DNA of 64,000 nucleotides from Clostridiales bacterium. Lineage in GTDB: Bacteria > Bacillota > Clostridia > Christensenellales > Aristaeellaceae. Shown piece after piece: positions 62,730 to 64,000 of the stretch. A program made the position numbers and the translations under genes. Position 1 is the stretch's first letter. Every line of letters starts with the position of its first letter. The stretch lies in contig SVHC01000005.1 in assembly GCA_015056055.1 (NCBI GenBank), positions 32,060-96,059 on the forward strand, read 5' to 3'. The notes under the pieces are model-generated. The model saw nothing but the letters and a program-made list of their open reading frames with translations, had not been told where the DNA came from and searched no databases.

Positions 62730-62955
62730 TGTTAGGTTTTCCTCCTCTTGAACTCATGCACACGCTGCCGGGCGTGCTTATAACTCTTTCTCACGACGGC
62801 ATGAGCCCGTCGTCCGATTTTAGCGGACTGGTCCCCGAAAATTCCCGCCGTGGGCCGGAGTTGCCCCCGGCGCAACCTTTCGGTTCCACCCTTTAGTGCG
62901 TCTCAGCATCCACATTTTCCGGCAAAATGCGCACAGATACCCTCACGACACACCT
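62730..62955 (-). promoter_or_regulatory. Structured mRNA leader of the S10 operon
   Basis: About 225 bases from the predicted start of transcription to the rpsJ ATG with no ORF. Visible stem-loops: AACC-GAAA-GGTT, a GNRA-type loop (62874-62885); GCCGG/CCGGC (62854-62871); ACGACGG/CCGTCGT (62793-62813); CACGC/GCGTG (62761-62776). None is followed by a T-run. Such a leader suggests autogenous control by a product of the operon, L4 or S10 being the usual candidates. Confidence 0.6.
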
Positions 62956-62960
62956 TGATT

Positions 62961-62989
62961 AGTATACCCTATATCCCCTCTGTTTACAA
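62961..62989 (-). promoter_or_regulatory. SigA-type promoter for the S10-spc-alpha operon
   Basis: Minus strand TTGTAA (62989-62984), 17-base spacer, TATACT (62966-62961), in the gap after comF. It makes the ribosomal cluster independent of the tuf/comF transcript. Confidence 0.75.
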
Positions 62990-63034
62990 GGGTAGATTAC
63001 GTAAACTTTGGCCCAGTTGTGTTATTTTTATGTT

Positions 63035-63781
63035 CTATTCATTCTTTTCTTCTACCGGCCGGCTTACCGCTGCAAATGTAAGCGCAAGCACTTCCCCTGC
63101 TCCTGCCTTTAAGAGCGCCTGTGCGCAGGCATCGATCGTTGCTCCGGTCGTACGGACATCATCGACCAGCAGTATCGTCAACCCTTTCGCATCAGTTACC
63201 GCCCGGAAAGCATTCTTCACATTCTCACGTCTTTCCCTTCCGGACAGCCTCACCTGGCGTGGAGTTTCACCTGTGCGCTCCAGAAGTTTCAGCATCGGCA
63301 GGTTCGTAGCTTTTGCCAGTGCCTCAGCAAGAAGTTCCGCCTGATTGTATTCTCTTTCTCGCTGACGTTTCGGCGGCATAGGCACCGGTACAATTGCATG
63401 CACATCCTCAAGCCAATCTTCCCGCAGAAGCGTTTCGTACATTCGCTCCGCCATCCATTCTGCCATGCACGTCACGCCGCTGTACTTCAAATGCTGTATT
63501 ATGCCGCTAACCGGCTTCTGATAATAATATGAATATCTTGCCGCAGTTACATGGGGAATATTTTTGCAGATGCACTTTGCCTCAGCCGGGTTACCGCAAG
63601 TCAGACATCGATTTTCTGAAGCTGATTCGATTTCCTTTAATCTATCTGCACATCGAACACACAAATAATCCTCATCAGCGCCGCTTCTGTCACCGCAGCC
63701 CTGACATACTACCTGCCTTGACCATAGGGTCTCTGCTGCCATTGCAAGCAGTTCACTCATGCGTTCACAAAATGTCTTCAT
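63035..63781 (-). CDS. comF: ComF family protein (amidophosphoribosyltransferase-like)
   Basis: A 248-residue ComF/GntX-type protein. N-terminal zinc ribbons (CQGCGDRSG, CVRC, CLTCGNPAEAKCIC) and a phosphoribosyltransferase fold with the PRPP motif ILLVDDVRTTGAT. In competent bacteria ComF helps take in single-stranded DNA; in non-competent ones its role is unclear. It sits between tuf and rpsJ, an unusual place. A TTGGAG site precedes the ATG; no strong promoter was found in the 58 bases after the tuf terminator. Confidence 0.88.
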   Translation of the reverse strand: MKTFCERMSELLAMAAETLWSRQVVCQGCGDRSGADEDYLCVRCADRLKEIESASENRCLTCGNPAEAKCICKNIPHVTAARYSYYYQKPVSGIIQHLKYSGVTCMAEWMAERMYETLLREDWLEDVHAIVPVPMPPKRQREREYNQAELLAEALAKATNLPMLKLLERTGETPRQVRLSGRERRENVKNAFRAVTDAKGLTILLVDDVRTTGATIDACAQALLKAGAGEVLALTFAAVSRPVEEKNE

Positions 63782-63837
63782 TATATATCTCCAATTTCCA
63801 GCTTCTGCGTCAAGACAGCTTTTTTCAGTATCGGACT

Positions 63838-63872
63838 TGAAAAAGAACCCGCTTCAATCGAAGCGGGTTCTT
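63838..63872 (-). terminator. Terminator of tuf
   Basis: Perfect 13-bp stem AAGAACCCGCTTC/GAAGCGGGTTCTT with a 4-base loop, followed on the minus strand by a short T-run. It lies 10 bases after the tuf stop. Confidence 0.9.
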
Positions 63873-63881
63873 GAAAGGCTA

Positions 63882-64000
63882 TTATGCGATAACCTTGATG
63901 ATAACGCCGGAGCCTACGGTACGGCCGCCTTCACGGATAGCGAAGCGGAGGCCTTCTTCAGCTGCGATGGGGGTGATCAGGTTGATCTCCATCTCGATGT
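63882..64000 (-). CDS. tuf: Elongation factor Tu, C-terminal end (gene continues outside window)
   Basis: The last 39 codons are visible: [20 protein letters not shown], then [18 protein letters not shown] and stop, the conserved end of EF-Tu domain III. The 5' part lies beyond base 64000. EF-Tu delivers aminoacyl-tRNA to the ribosome. A terminator follows directly. Confidence 0.95.
   Translation of the reverse strand, partial: IEMEINLITPIAAEEGLRFAIREGGRTVGSGVIIKVIA

Noticed and set aside
62881-62897. T-box-like core GGGTGGAACCG in the S10 leader (minus strand)
   Set aside because: It resembles the T-box antiterminator core, but only about 65 bases separate it from the predicted transcription start, too little for stem I with a specifier loop, and no terminator follows. 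The bases are better explained as the GAAA-capped hairpin.

Overview
The window reads as one contiguous stretch of a bacterial chromosome from a carbohydrate-degrading member of the Firmicutes/Clostridia, most likely an uncultured gut lineage. The evidence is: strong AGGAGG ribosome binding sites and TTGACA-17-TATAAT type promoters, a class I heat-shock operon (hrcA-grpE-dnaK-dnaJ) with a perfect CIRCE operator, four-cysteine forms of S4, S14 and L36, a KOW protein (L14e-like) between map and infA, AzlCD, DUF1540 and MalY-type genes, and several cytoplasmic glycoside hydrolases without signal peptides. The genus cannot be read from the sequence. There is no rRNA, tRNA, CRISPR array, transposase or phage gene.

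Layout. (1) 0-5.3 kb: tail of one giant family 2 glycoside hydrolase followed by a complete tandem paralogue. (2) 5.3-10.4 kb: three consecutive M42 metallopeptidases and a large membrane protein, from one clear promoter. (3) 10.4-13.1 kb, minus strand: MalY-type PLP lyase and a flippase. (4) 13.2-15.5 kb: a compact minus-strand block (membrane-anchored small protein, tiny ORF, membrane/PstS fusion protein) bordered by two broken genes, a zinc-ribbon fragment and a DUF975 fragment; it looks like an inserted module. (5) 15.5-22.1 kb, minus: two tandem GH3 glycosidases followed by a complete SsuABC-like importer. (6) 22.1-24.3 kb, plus: tcdA and a GH10 xylanase. (7) 24.3-27.5 kb, minus: azlCD, a DUF1540 protein, a GT-C-like membrane protein and a flavodoxin-fold reductase. 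(8) 27.7-29.8 kb, plus: GH29 fucosidase, a candidate structured RNA ending in a strong terminator, and a MerR-like regulator with an inverted repeat in its leader. (9) 29.9-33.1 kb, minus: rpsU, a TRM11-like methyltransferase and rho. (10) 33.1-44.2 kb, minus: lepA-hemW, then hrcA-grpE-dnaK-dnaJ-prmA-rsmE-mtaB-HIT. (11) 44.3-46.8 kb: an apparently leaderless membrane gene, a PIG-V-like mannosyltransferase and a convergent secreted protein. (12) 46.9-64 kb, minus: 3' end of tuf, comF, then the S10-spc-alpha ribosomal protein cluster from rpsJ to rplQ.

How it fits together. The GH2, GH3, GH10 and GH29 enzymes all lack export signals, so together they suggest intracellular breakdown of imported hemicellulose-type oligosaccharides (xylan with fucose and other side chains), with sugar released in the cytoplasm. 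The second half is core information processing. Its interest lies in the non-coding parts: a leader of about 225 nt before rpsJ, structured gaps before rpsM and rpoA, and a dyad in the rpsU leader.

Limits: all assignments come from reading sequence and recalling families; no database or folding program was run. Where the start codon was ambiguous I chose the one with the best-spaced Shine-Dalgarno sequence.
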